47,127 nt of DNA from Elainella sp. Prado103 (GTDB lineage Bacteria; Cyanobacteriota; Cyanobacteriia; Elainellales; Elainellaceae): NCBI GenBank assembly GCA_025454395.1, contig JALOOM010000023.1, positions 1-47,127 of the forward strand, read 5' to 3'. Positions 1 to 8,604 of this stretch are shown piece by piece. The first letter of the stretch is position 1; each line of letters opens with the position of its first letter. Under the pieces are notes generated by a model. It was not told where the DNA came from. It searched no databases and saw only the letters and a program-made list of their open reading frames with translations. A program made the position numbers and the translations under genes.

Positions 1-104
1 GGGCTGAGGTCACTCAGTCTAGTCAACTGGTGTTGAAGCAGGAAATCTTTGGGGCAACTCAAAGAATCTCCAACCATACCGCAAGGTTGGTTGGATGAGC
101 TATG

Positions 105-1145
105 TCAAGTTATGGAATGAAGCGGTGCTTTGGCGGCTAGCGCTGCAATAGCGGGTTCGTACATCTGGCAGACTCGCCAGTCGGGCAAAATCGTTGCTCC
201 CAGACGCTGATAGAAAGCGATCGCCGCTTGATTCCCATCTCGCACGCGCCATTCCAATCGCCCATAGCCGCGATCGATCGCCTGCTTTGCCCAGTAAGCC
301 AATATTGCGGTACCTATCCCCTGTCCACGCGATGCAGGTAGCACAAAGAGATCTTCAATGAATAGACCCGGTAAAGTTAAAAAAGTAGAATAGGTGGTAC
401 TAACAAGCCCGACCCCAACCGGCTGAGACTGATACTCAGCTAAGACTGACTCCCCGTAGTGTTGTTGAAATAGGTGTGCGCTGAAGCGATCAATGTTGCC
501 ATCCATTTGATCACGCTTGCCATCAAACTCGATATTGGACTGTACTAGCTCAAACAGTTGAGCCACATCCAAGGCAGTGGCAGGTCGCAGATTAAACGAG
601 CGAAGGGAAGAGGATGGGGATGAAAATAATGAGGATGGGTCTAGCTCAGCTAAGGCAGCTAACTTAGAGCCACTGACTCGACAAATCCGCATATCAGGAC
701 TGATTTCTGCACCGATCGCCTGATAAAAATTGATCGCCGGGGTATTCCAATCCAAAACACTCCATTGCAATCGGCAATAGGATTGCTGCTGAGCCAGTTG
801 TGCTAAATAGATTAATAGTGATTTACCGATTCCCTGCCCTCGATAGTTCGGTAAAACAAACAGATCCTCAAGATAGAGCCCTGGTTGGATGAGCAGGGTT
901 GAGTAATTCACAAAAAACAACGCAAAACCAACGATTTGATCGGAGAATTCAGCAACGATCGCTTGAACTGGCTGATGATGGGGCTGAGAATGACCGAAGA
1001 GATGATCTTGCAATCGCTCCGGATTACCCGTTACTTCATGAGTGAGCTGCTCATAATCAGCCAATGCATAAATGAGTTCAAAGATATAAGCAACATCATC
1101 CAGAACAGCAGGACGAATCGTTACATCGATCGGAGATGAATTCAT
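105..1145 (-). CDS. Tandem GNAT-family N-acetyltransferase (two fused domains)
   Basis: Predicted cytoplasmic acetyl-CoA-dependent N-acetyltransferase made of two complete GNAT domains, about residues 8-160 and 183-335. Each half carries the acetyl-CoA-binding signature after a LEDLFVLP or IEDLFVLP strand: RGQGIGKSLL in the first and RGQGIGTAIL in the second. Each then has a WxVxDxNxxAxxFYxxxGA segment typical of the family. The fold and the EDLFV context resemble spermidine/diamine acetyltransferases, but substrate cannot be read from sequence. A single-domain relative is about 160 residues, so this is an internal duplication and fusion. The ATG overlaps the stop of the upstream sigma-factor gene by 4 bp (ATGA), which implies co-transcription and translational coupling. 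Family assignment is secure; substrate is unknown. Confidence 0.9.
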   Translation of the reverse strand: MNSSPIDVTIRPAVLDDVAYIFELIYALADYEQLTHEVTGNPERLQDHLFGHSQPHHQPVQAIVAEFSDQIVGFALFFVNYSTLLIQPGLYLEDLFVLPNYRGQGIGKSLLIYLAQLAQQQSYCRLQWSVLDWNTPAINFYQAIGAEISPDMRICRVSGSKLAALAELDPSSLFSSPSSSLRSFNLRPATALDVAQLFELVQSNIEFDGKRDQMDGNIDRFSAHLFQQHYGESVLAEYQSQPVGVGLVSTTYSTFLTLPGLFIEDLFVLPASRGQGIGTAILAYWAKQAIDRGYGRLEWRVRDGNQAAIAFYQRLGATILPDWRVCQMYEPAIAALAAKAPLHSIT

Positions 1146-2356
1146 CGAAGCCAGCTCTTCAATCTTGCAGCAACCTGGGGACGACGGAGTTTCCGCATGG
1201 CTTTAGTTTGAATTTGTCGCACACGTTCCCGCGAGAGGTTAAAGATTCCTCCTACTTCTTCTAACGTATGGGTTTCACCAGTCGTTAAGCCATAACGCAA
1301 AGCGATAATATCCCGTTCACGCTCAGTCAGCACCTCACCCAACACAGAGTAAATTTCCTGCCGCATCATGGCTTCACTCATTTGCGCTTCAGGAGATTGA
1401 GTACTGCTATCTTCCAGCAGTTCCATCAATTCGGTATCTTCACCTTTCCCTACCCGATGATTCAAAGAAAGGGAACGGCGGCGAACTTGCTGAAGGTTAC
1501 GGAGTTGATCGGCAGTCATATCTAGGGCTTGAGCCAGTTCTGCCTCAGTTGGATTGCGGTTTAATTCTTTCCGTAACTCTCGATGCGCCTTCTTCAGTTT
1601 ATTGAGTTTTTCAACAATGTGAATCGGTAAACGAATTGTCCGAGCATCATTCGCGATCGTCCGAGTAATACCCTGGCGAATCCACCAGTAGGCATAGGTA
1701 GAGAATTTATATCCTTTGTCTGGATCAAACTTTTCCGTCGCCCGATTCAGACCTAATGCGCCTTCCTGAATTAAATCTAGAAACGGAACGCCCCGATTCA
1801 AGTAACGCTTGGCGATCGAAACAACCAATCGCAAGTTGGAGCGAATCATTTTTCGTTTAGCAACTCGGCTGAGGTATAAACGATGCTCTAACTGGCGCTC
1901 CGTCAGTCCCAATTTGGCAGCAATATCCGCCTTGACTGGCAATCGGTTCAGTTCGATCGCAAGTTGTTCCCGCAGTTCTTCAACTTCACCCAAAAATTTA
2001 ACCCGGCGAGCCAATTCGACTTCCTCATCGGGCTTGAGGAGAGGATAGCGAGCCATTTCTTTGAAGAAGGCTCCCACTGCATCATCAGAAATGGTTTTTC
2101 GATAACCGGAGGCTCGACTCGCCATTAAATCTTCCAGTTCTTCCTCCGAGCCAAACCCAATGACCGCTGCGACCTCATTGCCTTCCACAACCCGAGCGGC
2201 TTCCGAGATATCCATGGTTTGAATATCATGGACATCGGTTTCAGATTCTCCAAAAAAGTCGCCACTGAAGCTGCCCAAACGGACTGCATCAGTCGAGTTA
2301 AGTGAGTTCAGAAGAGAGTTGCTCATGTTTGAATTACGGTTGAATACTGCTGTCAT
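1142..2356 (-). CDS. sigC: Group 2 RNA polymerase sigma factor, SigC-like
   Basis: Sigma-70 family factor that directs RNA polymerase to promoters. Region 1.2 starts near residue 90 (DAVGAFFKEMARYPLL). Region 2 is near residues 172-235, with the core-binding and -10 segments (RLVVSIAKRYLNRG, FSTYAYWWIRQGITR). Region 3 follows, and region 4 is near 340-395 with the helix-turn-helix (TLEEVGGIFNLSRERVRQIQ). The long acidic region 1.1 of a housekeeping factor is absent, and the 404-residue length fits cyanobacterial group 2 factors. The N-terminal acidic stretch and total length most resemble SigC, but the paralogue letter is an inference. It is first in a two-gene unit with the downstream GNAT gene. 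About 1.3 kb of non-coding DNA lies upstream, room for complex control. Confidence 0.93.
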   Translation of the reverse strand: MTAVFNRNSNMSNSLLNSLNSTDAVRLGSFSGDFFGESETDVHDIQTMDISEAARVVEGNEVAAVIGFGSEEELEDLMASRASGYRKTISDDAVGAFFKEMARYPLLKPDEEVELARRVKFLGEVEELREQLAIELNRLPVKADIAAKLGLTERQLEHRLYLSRVAKRKMIRSNLRLVVSIAKRYLNRGVPFLDLIQEGALGLNRATEKFDPDKGYKFSTYAYWWIRQGITRTIANDARTIRLPIHIVEKLNKLKKAHRELRKELNRNPTEAELAQALDMTADQLRNLQQVRRRSLSLNHRVGKGEDTELMELLEDSSTQSPEAQMSEAMMRQEIYSVLGEVLTERERDIIALRYGLTTGETHTLEEVGGIFNLSRERVRQIQTKAMRKLRRPQVAARLKSWLR

Positions 2357-2737
2357 ATCTAGAAAACAACCGCACTACAGCGGCCAGTGAAAAACAACGG
2401 AAAGAATTTCGGAGTGTGAATAGCCTGAGATAGACTTAAAACCAGACTTAAAACCAAATATTCTTGGTCAGCCCAACCAATATTGCATCCAATGCCAAAC
2501 TAATTGTCAAACTAATATCGAAGGTAAATATTCTTGAATAGTCTTAACATTTTGCAAGGGCATTCCTGCTCATGCATATTAGAAACAACCTTTCAGACCA
2601 TGCAATTAGCATCGCCCAGGGAATTTTTTATATCTATTCAGATATAGGTATCCCCAACTGTTGACTTAAAGCGTTCGCTCAGTCAGGTTAGACAAGCTCA
2701 ACCCATGACAATCTGAACTTCCTTCAGCTAAAACTGC

Positions 2738-2869
2738 ATGAAAGAAACCAAACTGACCAATTCAATGCTTGCGATCGGTGAAAAAGAAACTGACGAAACG
2801 GTTCGGGAACTGCTCGATATACTCCTACTGACAAAATCGAACCCGTCTGCCCAACAATCATTTGTTTAA
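2738..2869 (+). CDS. Possible 43-residue protein in the sigC-priA gap
   Basis: An ATG-initiated frame of 43 codons ends in TAA and lies alone in a long divergent gap. The translation begins MKETKLTNSMLAIGEKE and continues with an acidic amphipathic stretch (ETDETVRELLDILLL). This composition is more protein-like than the surrounding non-coding DNA. There is no clear Shine-Dalgarno sequence, which is common in cyanobacteria. I do not recognise a family. It could equally be chance, or the remnant of a longer gene. Confidence 0.3.
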   Translation: MKETKLTNSMLAIGEKETDETVRELLDILLLTKSNPSAQQSFV

Positions 2870-3503
2870 GGCTAATCTACAGGACTTTCGCCCGTTGTCA
2901 AGCCTAACTTTAGAGATATTTTCCCAAACTCTTGCCTTACGGCAACGTCAGCTCTCCTCACCCCAAGAATGGATGCTTTTGGACTCAACTGATTGAATAT
3001 CACCCAATGCGAAAATGTTGAATGCGAATGTTGAATACAACAGTGCTGATTCCAACATGTTTGCTAAGGTGAACAGCCCTCTCCAAACTGCTTTACAATC
3101 CTCAACCTGAAGATCCAGGCTGAAAGTGAGTCTAATATAGCAGCCTCTCGCCTAATATCAAGTACCAAATCTAAAATTTTTGGAAAAAACTGTGCGGATC
3201 ACAACGGATCGATCAAAATAGGTGCTTTTTTAGAGGTGAAAAGGTGGCTGCATCGGCTGAATTTGTGTTTTAATCCTGATTCAACCCAGTGCTCCAGTTC
3301 CCAATACAAGGCTGTTCTGAATGTGCGACTTTTGCTGTCATGTTATCTCTTCTCAACTCACTGCATCCAAATTTGATAGTATATATGTACTGAGCCCTGC
3401 TCAGCATTTCTGATGTTGCGCCAGTTTAACTTCACCAGTTCAACTCTAAAAGTACTCTATCGGGTCAAGTCGATCTGGTTGAGCCAGAGTTCATCCCAAT
3501 TCA

Positions 3504-3537
3504 GTTTTGATCGAGATTAGGTTTTGATCGAGATTAG
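3504..3537. repeat. Two copies of a 17-bp tandem repeat upstream of priA
   Basis: GTTTTGATCGAGATTAG occurs twice in direct succession (3504-3520 and 3521-3537), followed by a fragment of a third copy. It is the first of three different tandem blocks stacked before priA. Confidence 0.9.
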
Positions 3538-3546
3538 GTTGATTGG

Positions 3547-3605
3547 ATCTTTTGGGATGCGGTTAATCTTTTGGGGATGCAGTTGATCTTTTAGGGATCC
3601 AGTTT
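3547..3605. repeat. Three copies of a 19-20-bp tandem repeat upstream of priA
   Basis: The units are ATCTTTTGGGATGCGGTTA, ATCTTTTGGGGATGCAGTTG and ATCTTTTAGGGATCCAGTTT, with a degenerate fourth copy (ATGGATGCAGCT) just after. The drift between units suggests an older duplication than the neighbouring blocks. Confidence 0.85.
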
Positions 3606-3630
3606 ATGGATGCAGCTCTGTTCACTCTAT

Positions 3631-3660
3631 GGTTTTCAACAGTTTTCAACAGTTTTCAAC
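3631..3660. repeat. Three copies of a 10-bp tandem repeat at the priA 5' edge
   Basis: The first unit is GGTTTTCAAC and the next two are AGTTTTCAAC. The block lies inside the longest possible priA reading frame but before its likely start. Non-coding-like repetition here is one reason to place the PriA start at 3688 rather than at an upstream in-frame codon. Confidence 0.9.
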
Positions 3661-3687
3661 TCTGCCCTTGCTGGATACCGAGTGGTA

Positions 3688-6315
3688 ATGACTCCTTTGA
3701 CTCTGATCGCGGCTGAATCTCGACCCACTTCTGATCAGCTTGCTATTGCTGAAGTAGAATCATCGTCCGCTTTGAGCTGGGTCGAAGCGCTGGTTGATGC
3801 CCCTGGTGGACAGGGGGTTTACACCTATTCAGTCCCCTTCCATCTCACGGTGCAGCCCGGTGACATTTTGAGTGTGCCGTTCGGGGCACAACAAGTGGGC
3901 GCAATTGCCGTACAACGGGTGTTTGAACTGCCTGAAGGATTGGATCCTGCTGCGGTTCGTCCGATCGAAGAGATTGTCAGCCAACACTTTTTTCCTGCAA
4001 CTTATTGGGATCTCTTACAGCAGGTGGCTGAGTACTATCACACCCCCTTGATGTCTGTGATTCGGGTAGCGCTTCCCCCCGGTTTGTTAAGGCGATCCCA
4101 GCGGCGGATTCGGCTCGTCTCAACCATTCCCCCTGAAGCCCAGTGTCATCACCCAGCCGCAGCTCATATTTTGTCTCTCCTGCAAGCGAAGCAAACACAG
4201 ACCAAGAAGGGAGGCGACTACGCTTGGCAATACCTCCAACGGCAAGTTCGGCAAGCAGCCGTGGGGCTACGAGAATTGCTGCGGCAAGGCTGGGTAGAGA
4301 GCTATCTTGCCACTCCTTCGCCCATCCGTCCTAAGCAGCAACAGGTTGTGATGTTGACGGCTACCTTAGGGATCGACCTTAAACCCCGACAACAGGAGAT
4401 CCTGGATTTGCTCAAACGGCGGGGCGGGGAAATGGGGTTACAAGAGCTTTTACAAGCCTGTCATATCAGTTCTGCTACGCTGAAGCCCTTAGTGCAACAA
4501 GGACTGTTGATGATCCACTCCAGAGAAGTCTTGCGGTTAGATGACACTTCGTCTGGACAGACCGATCAGCCCAAGACCCTCACGGCAGCCCAAAGTCAGG
4601 CTTTGCAGGCAATCCAGGACATTAAGGCATTTCAGCAGATTTTGCTGCATGGCGTAACGGGCTCTGGCAAAACCGAAGTTTATCTGCAAGCAATTGCCCC
4701 TTTGCTACAACGGGGAGAATCTGCGTTGGTGCTCGTGCCTGAAATTGGGTTAACGCCCCAATTAACCGATCGATTCCGCGCTCGTTTTGGCTCACAAGTG
4801 TATGTTTACCATAGCGGGCTATCCGACGGTGAACGCTACGATACTTGGCGACAGATGTTACAGGGGATGCCGCAGGTGATCATTGGTACCCGATCGGCTG
4901 TGTTTGCTCCCCTGACGAATTTGGGGCTGATCATTTTAGATGAGGAGCATGACGATAGCTTCAAGCAGGATCAGCCAGCCCCCTGTTATCATGCTCGTAA
5001 AGTAGCTCAGTGGCGGGCTGCACTGGCCAATTGTCCGCTGATTCTCGGATCGGCGACCCCCTCTCTCGAAACTTGGCATTCTATCGCCCCTGGACTCAGC
5101 GAGAAACCAGGTTCAAGGGAGTCACAGATAGCAGAAATTTCCCTCCAGCCTCTGCCATCCCAGCCCGGCTCTTCTGGTGCGGCTGGCTCAAGACCATCAC
5201 TCTATTTATCCCTGCCTGAACGTATTCAGGCTCGCCCCATTCCGCCGATCGAAGTCGTGGATATGCGGCTAGAACTGCGTCAAGGCAACCGCTCTGTTTT
5301 GAGTCGATCGCTACAAACGGCTCTTCAAACGATGCAGTCAAAAGGGGAGCAGGGGATCTTATTTATTCACCGCCGGGGGCATAGTACTTTTGTTTCCTGT
5401 CGCAGTTGTGGGCATGTGATGGAATGTCCCCATTGTGATGTGTCACTGACTTACCATCAGCCCCTCTCAGGCGGGTATGAATCACTTCATTGCCATTATT
5501 GCGGCTATCGTCAAGCCCATCCCCCCCGTTGCCCTGCCTGTGGATCGCCCTATCTGAAGCATTTTGGTAGTGGCACCCAACGCATCGTTCAAGAATTAAA
5601 TCGGGTACTCCCGGAATTACGCTGTATCCGGTTTGATAGCGATACGACAAGAGCCAAAGGAGCCCACCGAGCGTTATTAAATCGGTTTGCTGCCGGTGAA
5701 GCCGACCTGCTCGTGGGAACACAAATGTTGACGAAGGGCATTGACTTACCCCAAGTGACTTTAGTAGGGGTCGTGGCAGCCGATGGGCTGCTTTACCTAT
5801 CTGACTATCGAGCCAGTGAACGATCCTTCCAAACCCTAACCCAGGTTGCCGGTCGATCGGGTCGCGGGGAAAATCCGGGGCGGGTGATTCTGCAAACCTA
5901 TTCGCCGCAACATCCTGTCATCGAAGCGCTGTTGGGACAGGATTACGCCACTTTTGCCGCTACCGAATTGCAGCAGCGGGTCGATCTACATTATCCACCC
6001 TACGGACAGCTTACCCTTCTGCGCCTCAGCGGACACGATCCGGCGATCGTTCAAGACACCGCTGAAAATCTGGCTCAATTTCTTAGACAGATCTACTCAT
6101 CCGAGCGAGCTGATCGACTTAGCGGAGAAATTTTGGGGCCTTCGGCCGCCGCGATTCCCAGGGTTGCCAGACGATATCACTGGCAGATCCTGATCAAACA
6201 GTGGGACGGCTCTACGCCAGTTGAACGGCAGCTACCAAGCTTAGCTGAACTGCGCACTCACTGTCCGGCAGGCATCAACCTCACTCTCGATATCGATCCA
6301 CTCCATCTGCTCTGA
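3688..6315 (+). CDS. priA: Primosomal protein N' (replication restart helicase PriA)
   Basis: Superfamily 2 DNA helicase that recognises stalled forks and reloads the replisome. The N-terminal DNA-binding region has VxVPFGxxxxGAIAV-like sequence. The helicase core has Walker A (GVTGSGKTEVY), EIGLTPQ and the DEEH box (ILDEEHDDSFKQ). The paired zinc modules are CRSCGHVMECPHC and CHYCGYRQ...CPACGS, followed by GTQRIVQEL and the motif V/VI segment (GTQMLTKGIDLPQV, QVAGRSGRG). A Gln/Ser/Pro-rich insertion of about 45 residues interrupts the core before the IEVVDMR segment. The frame could open at 3610, but that extension is encoded by tandem repeats, so I take ATG 3688 (MTPLTLIAAE), giving 875 residues. 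It converges on the ferredoxin gene with 25 bp between the stops. Confidence 0.95.
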   Translation: MTPLTLIAAESRPTSDQLAIAEVESSSALSWVEALVDAPGGQGVYTYSVPFHLTVQPGDILSVPFGAQQVGAIAVQRVFELPEGLDPAAVRPIEEIVSQHFFPATYWDLLQQVAEYYHTPLMSVIRVALPPGLLRRSQRRIRLVSTIPPEAQCHHPAAAHILSLLQAKQTQTKKGGDYAWQYLQRQVRQAAVGLRELLRQGWVESYLATPSPIRPKQQQVVMLTATLGIDLKPRQQEILDLLKRRGGEMGLQELLQACHISSATLKPLVQQGLLMIHSREVLRLDDTSSGQTDQPKTLTAAQSQALQAIQDIKAFQQILLHGVTGSGKTEVYLQAIAPLLQRGESALVLVPEIGLTPQLTDRFRARFGSQVYVYHSGLSDGERYDTWRQMLQGMPQVIIGTRSAVFAPLTNLGLIILDEEHDDSFKQDQPAPCYHARKVAQWRAALANCPLILGSATPSLETWHSIAPGLSEKPGSRESQIAEISLQPLPSQPGSSGAAGSRPSLYLSLPERIQARPIPPIEVVDMRLELRQGNRSVLSRSLQTALQTMQSKGEQGILFIHRRGHSTFVSCRSCGHVMECPHCDVSLTYHQPLSGGYESLHCHYCGYRQAHPPRCPACGSPYLKHFGSGTQRIVQELNRVLPELRCIRFDSDTTRAKGAHRALLNRFAAGEADLLVGTQMLTKGIDLPQVTLVGVVAADGLLYLSDYRASERSFQTLTQVAGRSGRGENPGRVILQTYSPQHPVIEALLGQDYATFAATELQQRVDLHYPPYGQLTLLRLSGHDPAIVQDTAENLAQFLRQIYSSERADRLSGEILGPSAAAIPRVARRYHWQILIKQWDGSTPVERQLPSLAELRTHCPAGINLTLDIDPLHLL

Positions 6316-6340
6316 GTCTTACTATTCCTTTGTCTGAGTC

Positions 6341-6787
6341 TTACTGTTGCTTCTTGCGCTGCCGTCGTTTAACGGCCACCATGGCTCGATCGACTGGAAA
6401 ACCAGCTACCGGAATCACCTGATATTTCCGTTCTTCCTCCAACTTTTTCAGTTCAGTGTAGTCTACCCAATGGATGCAATCAACCGGACAAGTATCGATC
6501 GCTTCCTGGATCACCTCTTCAGAATCAGCATCTTGACGAATCACCCGAGAACGCCCGTAGTCTGGCTCGATATAGAAAGTATTCCGGGCCACATGAGCAC
6601 AGTGTTTACAGCCAATGCAGGTAATTTCATCAACATAAACCCCTTTCTGGCGAACCATACCCCCCAGTTCAGGTTCCAAGCCGGTTCGTGCGGCTTCACG
6701 CAACTGCCCACCCAGCTCGGGGGCCAAACGGTGATCACCGTCTTCAATCGCCTCAAAGTTGAATTCCGGTGGAAAAGACTCTTTCAT
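6341..6787 (-). CDS. Ferredoxin with single 4Fe-4S cluster and C-terminal extension
   Basis: Small iron-sulfur electron carrier. A single cluster motif is visible: CIGCKHC followed about 40 residues later by CPVDC. This is the CxxCxxC...CP arrangement of one 4Fe-4S centre, flanked by VDEIT and IHWVDY. A 45-residue N-terminal segment (LAPELGG, GLEPELGG) and a basic C-terminal tail (KRRQRKKQQ) extend the usual core. The frame can open further upstream, but the ATG at 6787 is preceded on the minus strand by AGGGGA at a proper distance, giving 148 residues. It is last in an apparent operon with Ycf35 and a DUF2997 protein. The partner redox enzyme is not in the window. Confidence 0.9.
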   Translation of the reverse strand: MKESFPPEFNFEAIEDGDHRLAPELGGQLREAARTGLEPELGGMVRQKGVYVDEITCIGCKHCAHVARNTFYIEPDYGRSRVIRQDADSEEVIQEAIDTCPVDCIHWVDYTELKKLEEERKYQVIPVAGFPVDRAMVAVKRRQRKKQQ

Positions 6788-6906
6788 GCTCAATCCCCTA
6801 AAACAGGGAGTGCAGGAACCTTCCCACACTCCACGACGCAGCCAACAAATTACTACTGACTCTTGAGCGATTACTGAATGTAGCATTCGGTCTGAGACTC
6901 TGAAGT

Positions 6907-7293
6907 CTAGGAACTCCAGCGCTGCACCACCAGACGGATCGAACCATCCTGATTTTGCTGTTGCTCCGTTAGTTCAAACCCTTGACGAGCAGTCGCTTGC
7001 ACTACCGTGTGATAGGCATAGCGTTGAGTCACCTGCTTCAGAAAACCTTCCACTGATAGGGGTTGCTGCCAATATTGCAGATCAGCCACTAGCTCATATT
7101 GCTCTTGGTTGCGAGCGAAGCCAATATCGTAACCATTCGTTTGTTCAATCACGATCTCAGCAGTTTGAGTCTGGCCTCGATAGCCGCGTACAGGCTGGGG
7201 CCCAGACTTCCAGTCCAGCCCAAGATCGGTTAAGGCGGATTGCAAGGAGCTAAGATCCCGAATCTGAGTTTTAATCTGGCTAAAGTGTGACAT
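6907..7293 (-). CDS. ycf35: Ycf35 / DUF1257 family protein
   Basis: A 128-residue protein starting MSHFSQIKTQIRDLSSLQSA, matching the Ycf35 (DUF1257) family known from cyanobacteria and algal plastid genomes. Conserved features visible are the opening SHF-x-x-IKTxI, the GL-x-W (DLGLDWKSGP) segment, and the C-terminal YAYHTVV and GFELTEQQQNQDGSIRLVVQRW strand. No enzyme motif, signal peptide or membrane segment is visible. Biochemical function is unknown to me. It sits between DUF2997 and the 4Fe-4S ferredoxin gene, all on the minus strand, which suggests one transcript and perhaps a shared redox-linked role (inference). Confidence 0.92.
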   Translation of the reverse strand: MSHFSQIKTQIRDLSSLQSALTDLGLDWKSGPQPVRGYRGQTQTAEIVIEQTNGYDIGFARNQEQYELVADLQYWQQPLSVEGFLKQVTQRYAYHTVVQATARQGFELTEQQQNQDGSIRLVVQRWSS

Positions 7294-7397
7294 GAGAAAT
7301 ATCGTTAAACGAACTTGGACAAAGGATTGAATAAAACCGTGACCATTCGCCGAGCAATGACCCCCTCAGCTAAGCCTGACTCGGCTCGGTGGCAGAG

Positions 7398-7607
7398 CTA
7401 CCAGTCGCCATGGGTGGCTTGAGCTGAAGTAGTGACAGAGTGTTGAACCGGCTGAGCGAAATATTCTGAAGTTGTCTCCTGAGTCAATACTTGACCAAGT
7501 TGAGCCTCGATCGCAGCAGTGACTTCGGCACAAGAAGCACCAATGATGCCCGTGACCTTCTCCTGCACCCGGCCGTCCGGGTAAATAATGAACTCTAACG
7601 TTTCCAT
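7398..7607 (-). CDS. DUF2997 family small protein
   Basis: A protein of about 69 residues starting METLEFIIYPDGRVQEKVTG, matching the short DUF2997 family. The family features visible are a beta-hairpin ending in PDGRVxExVxG, a conserved Cys in GASCAEVT, then AIEAxLG and EYF. The frame could begin at GTG 7616 (MKRMETL), but the METLEF start is the one I recall for relatives. The C-terminal tail after EYFAQP is Ser/Thr/Ala-rich and looks poorly conserved. It is first of the three-gene set with Ycf35 and ferredoxin. Function is unknown. Confidence 0.85.
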   Translation of the reverse strand: METLEFIIYPDGRVQEKVTGIIGASCAEVTAAIEAQLGQVLTQETTSEYFAQPVQHSVTTSAQATHGDW

Positions 7608-7616
7608 CCTCTTCAC

Positions 7617-7960
7617 TCGCCTTCAGGAACTGAGTTCCGTGCAATGAACCTTGACCTGAAATTAACCTGCCTGGCTGCTGGCTGCCTTAAATCTCATCAT
7701 CTTGGCGACGAATCGAAATTAAGTTAACAAACCCTGATCAAAACAAATTAATCCGAGTTAAAACGCAGAAAAAGTTAGCAGAATGATGAGGCTATACTTC
7801 AGCTCTTAAGTTAGTTTCGCGCAACTCCCCGATGCAGTCAAGGTAACTCGGAATGAGAAAGCGGTTTTCAATCAATGAATCTTGAGGGGGCTGGATAGAA
7901 GAATTTCTATAGCGAGATCCGGTCTCAACACTGAATTGCGATGTGCCCGCTAACTTTCGG
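7617..7960. other. 344-bp intergenic region upstream of the DUF2997-ycf35-ferredoxin set
   Basis: No plausible gene or RNA is seen. The part from about 7700 to 7800 is AT-rich and probably holds the minus-strand promoter of the DUF2997 operon, but I could not fix -10 and -35 elements with confidence. No terminator with a T-tract is evident after the pil operon. Confidence 0.4.
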
Positions 7961-8578
7961 TTAACTTTCGGTCTCTAATCCTTCCAGCACCCCATGAGTT
8001 AGCCCTGTTTCATCATCTACTGCATAAACAGTTTGAATGACGAAAGGTAAGCCAGATCCTCTCATCCCCCGACGAAGGCGATCGGGAGTTTCGGGAAACA
8101 ATACAAACAGCGGATGCACCTCATCGGAACCGTCACTGAAGAGGTGCTCTTGCGGCTTTGGCATCACCCATTCATAGCCTTCACTCAGGCAAATTTGGGT
8201 TTGCCTCCAGCGGGACAGTAATTCCGAAAAGTTTTCCTGCGGTCGATGAATGAAAACTAAGATTTCCACCCCGGTCTTAATCCGCCACTCTGGATCGCAC
8301 ATCAAAATAGCCAGATCGGCGGGAAGCTGAGCCATTTTCGTCACAGTAGTACTCACCGACGGCGGGGCAGGTGAGGAGGGACTCATGGGGATTGCAGTCG
8401 GATGAGTCAGACGCTGCCGAATCAACGGTAAAGGAATCGTCAGGATGCTCTCCTCCGGTCGCCGCATACTCGGAATCATTTCCAAATAAGGGCGAAATTG
8501 TTTGAGAAGTGCGAGGGTGCCGCGATGATCACTGCATTCAACCAGCACTTCTTCATAGTGAATTTGTGTAACGGGCAT
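7961..8578 (-). CDS. Unrecognised protein at the end of the pilBTC operon
   Basis: A 205-residue soluble protein without signal peptide or membrane helix. Residues 1-55 (MPVTQIHYEEVLVECSDHRG) and 90-205 look globular. A Ser/Pro/Thr-rich linker of about 20 residues (SPSSPAPPSVSTT) joins them. The C-terminal part contains PEWRIKTGVEILVFIHRP and HPLFVLFPETPDRLRRG. I do not recognise the family. Only 26 bp separate it from pilC, so it is very likely co-transcribed with pilB, pilT and pilC. That makes a pilus accessory or regulatory role a reasonable inference, though nothing in the sequence proves it. Confidence 0.8.
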   Translation of the reverse strand: MPVTQIHYEEVLVECSDHRGTLALLKQFRPYLEMIPSMRRPEESILTIPLPLIRQRLTHPTAIPMSPSSPAPPSVSTTVTKMAQLPADLAILMCDPEWRIKTGVEILVFIHRPQENFSELLSRWRQTQICLSEGYEWVMPKPQEHLFSDGSDEVHPLFVLFPETPDRLRRGMRGSGLPFVIQTVYAVDDETGLTHGVLEGLETES

Positions 8579-8604
8579 CGTTGAAAATGGCGTAAGGTTG
8601 ATCG

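Noticed and set aside
3-98. 31-codon open frame at the left edge ending in TGA
   Set aside because: Too short and without a recognisable motif; could be a gene end, but nothing supports it beyond being open.
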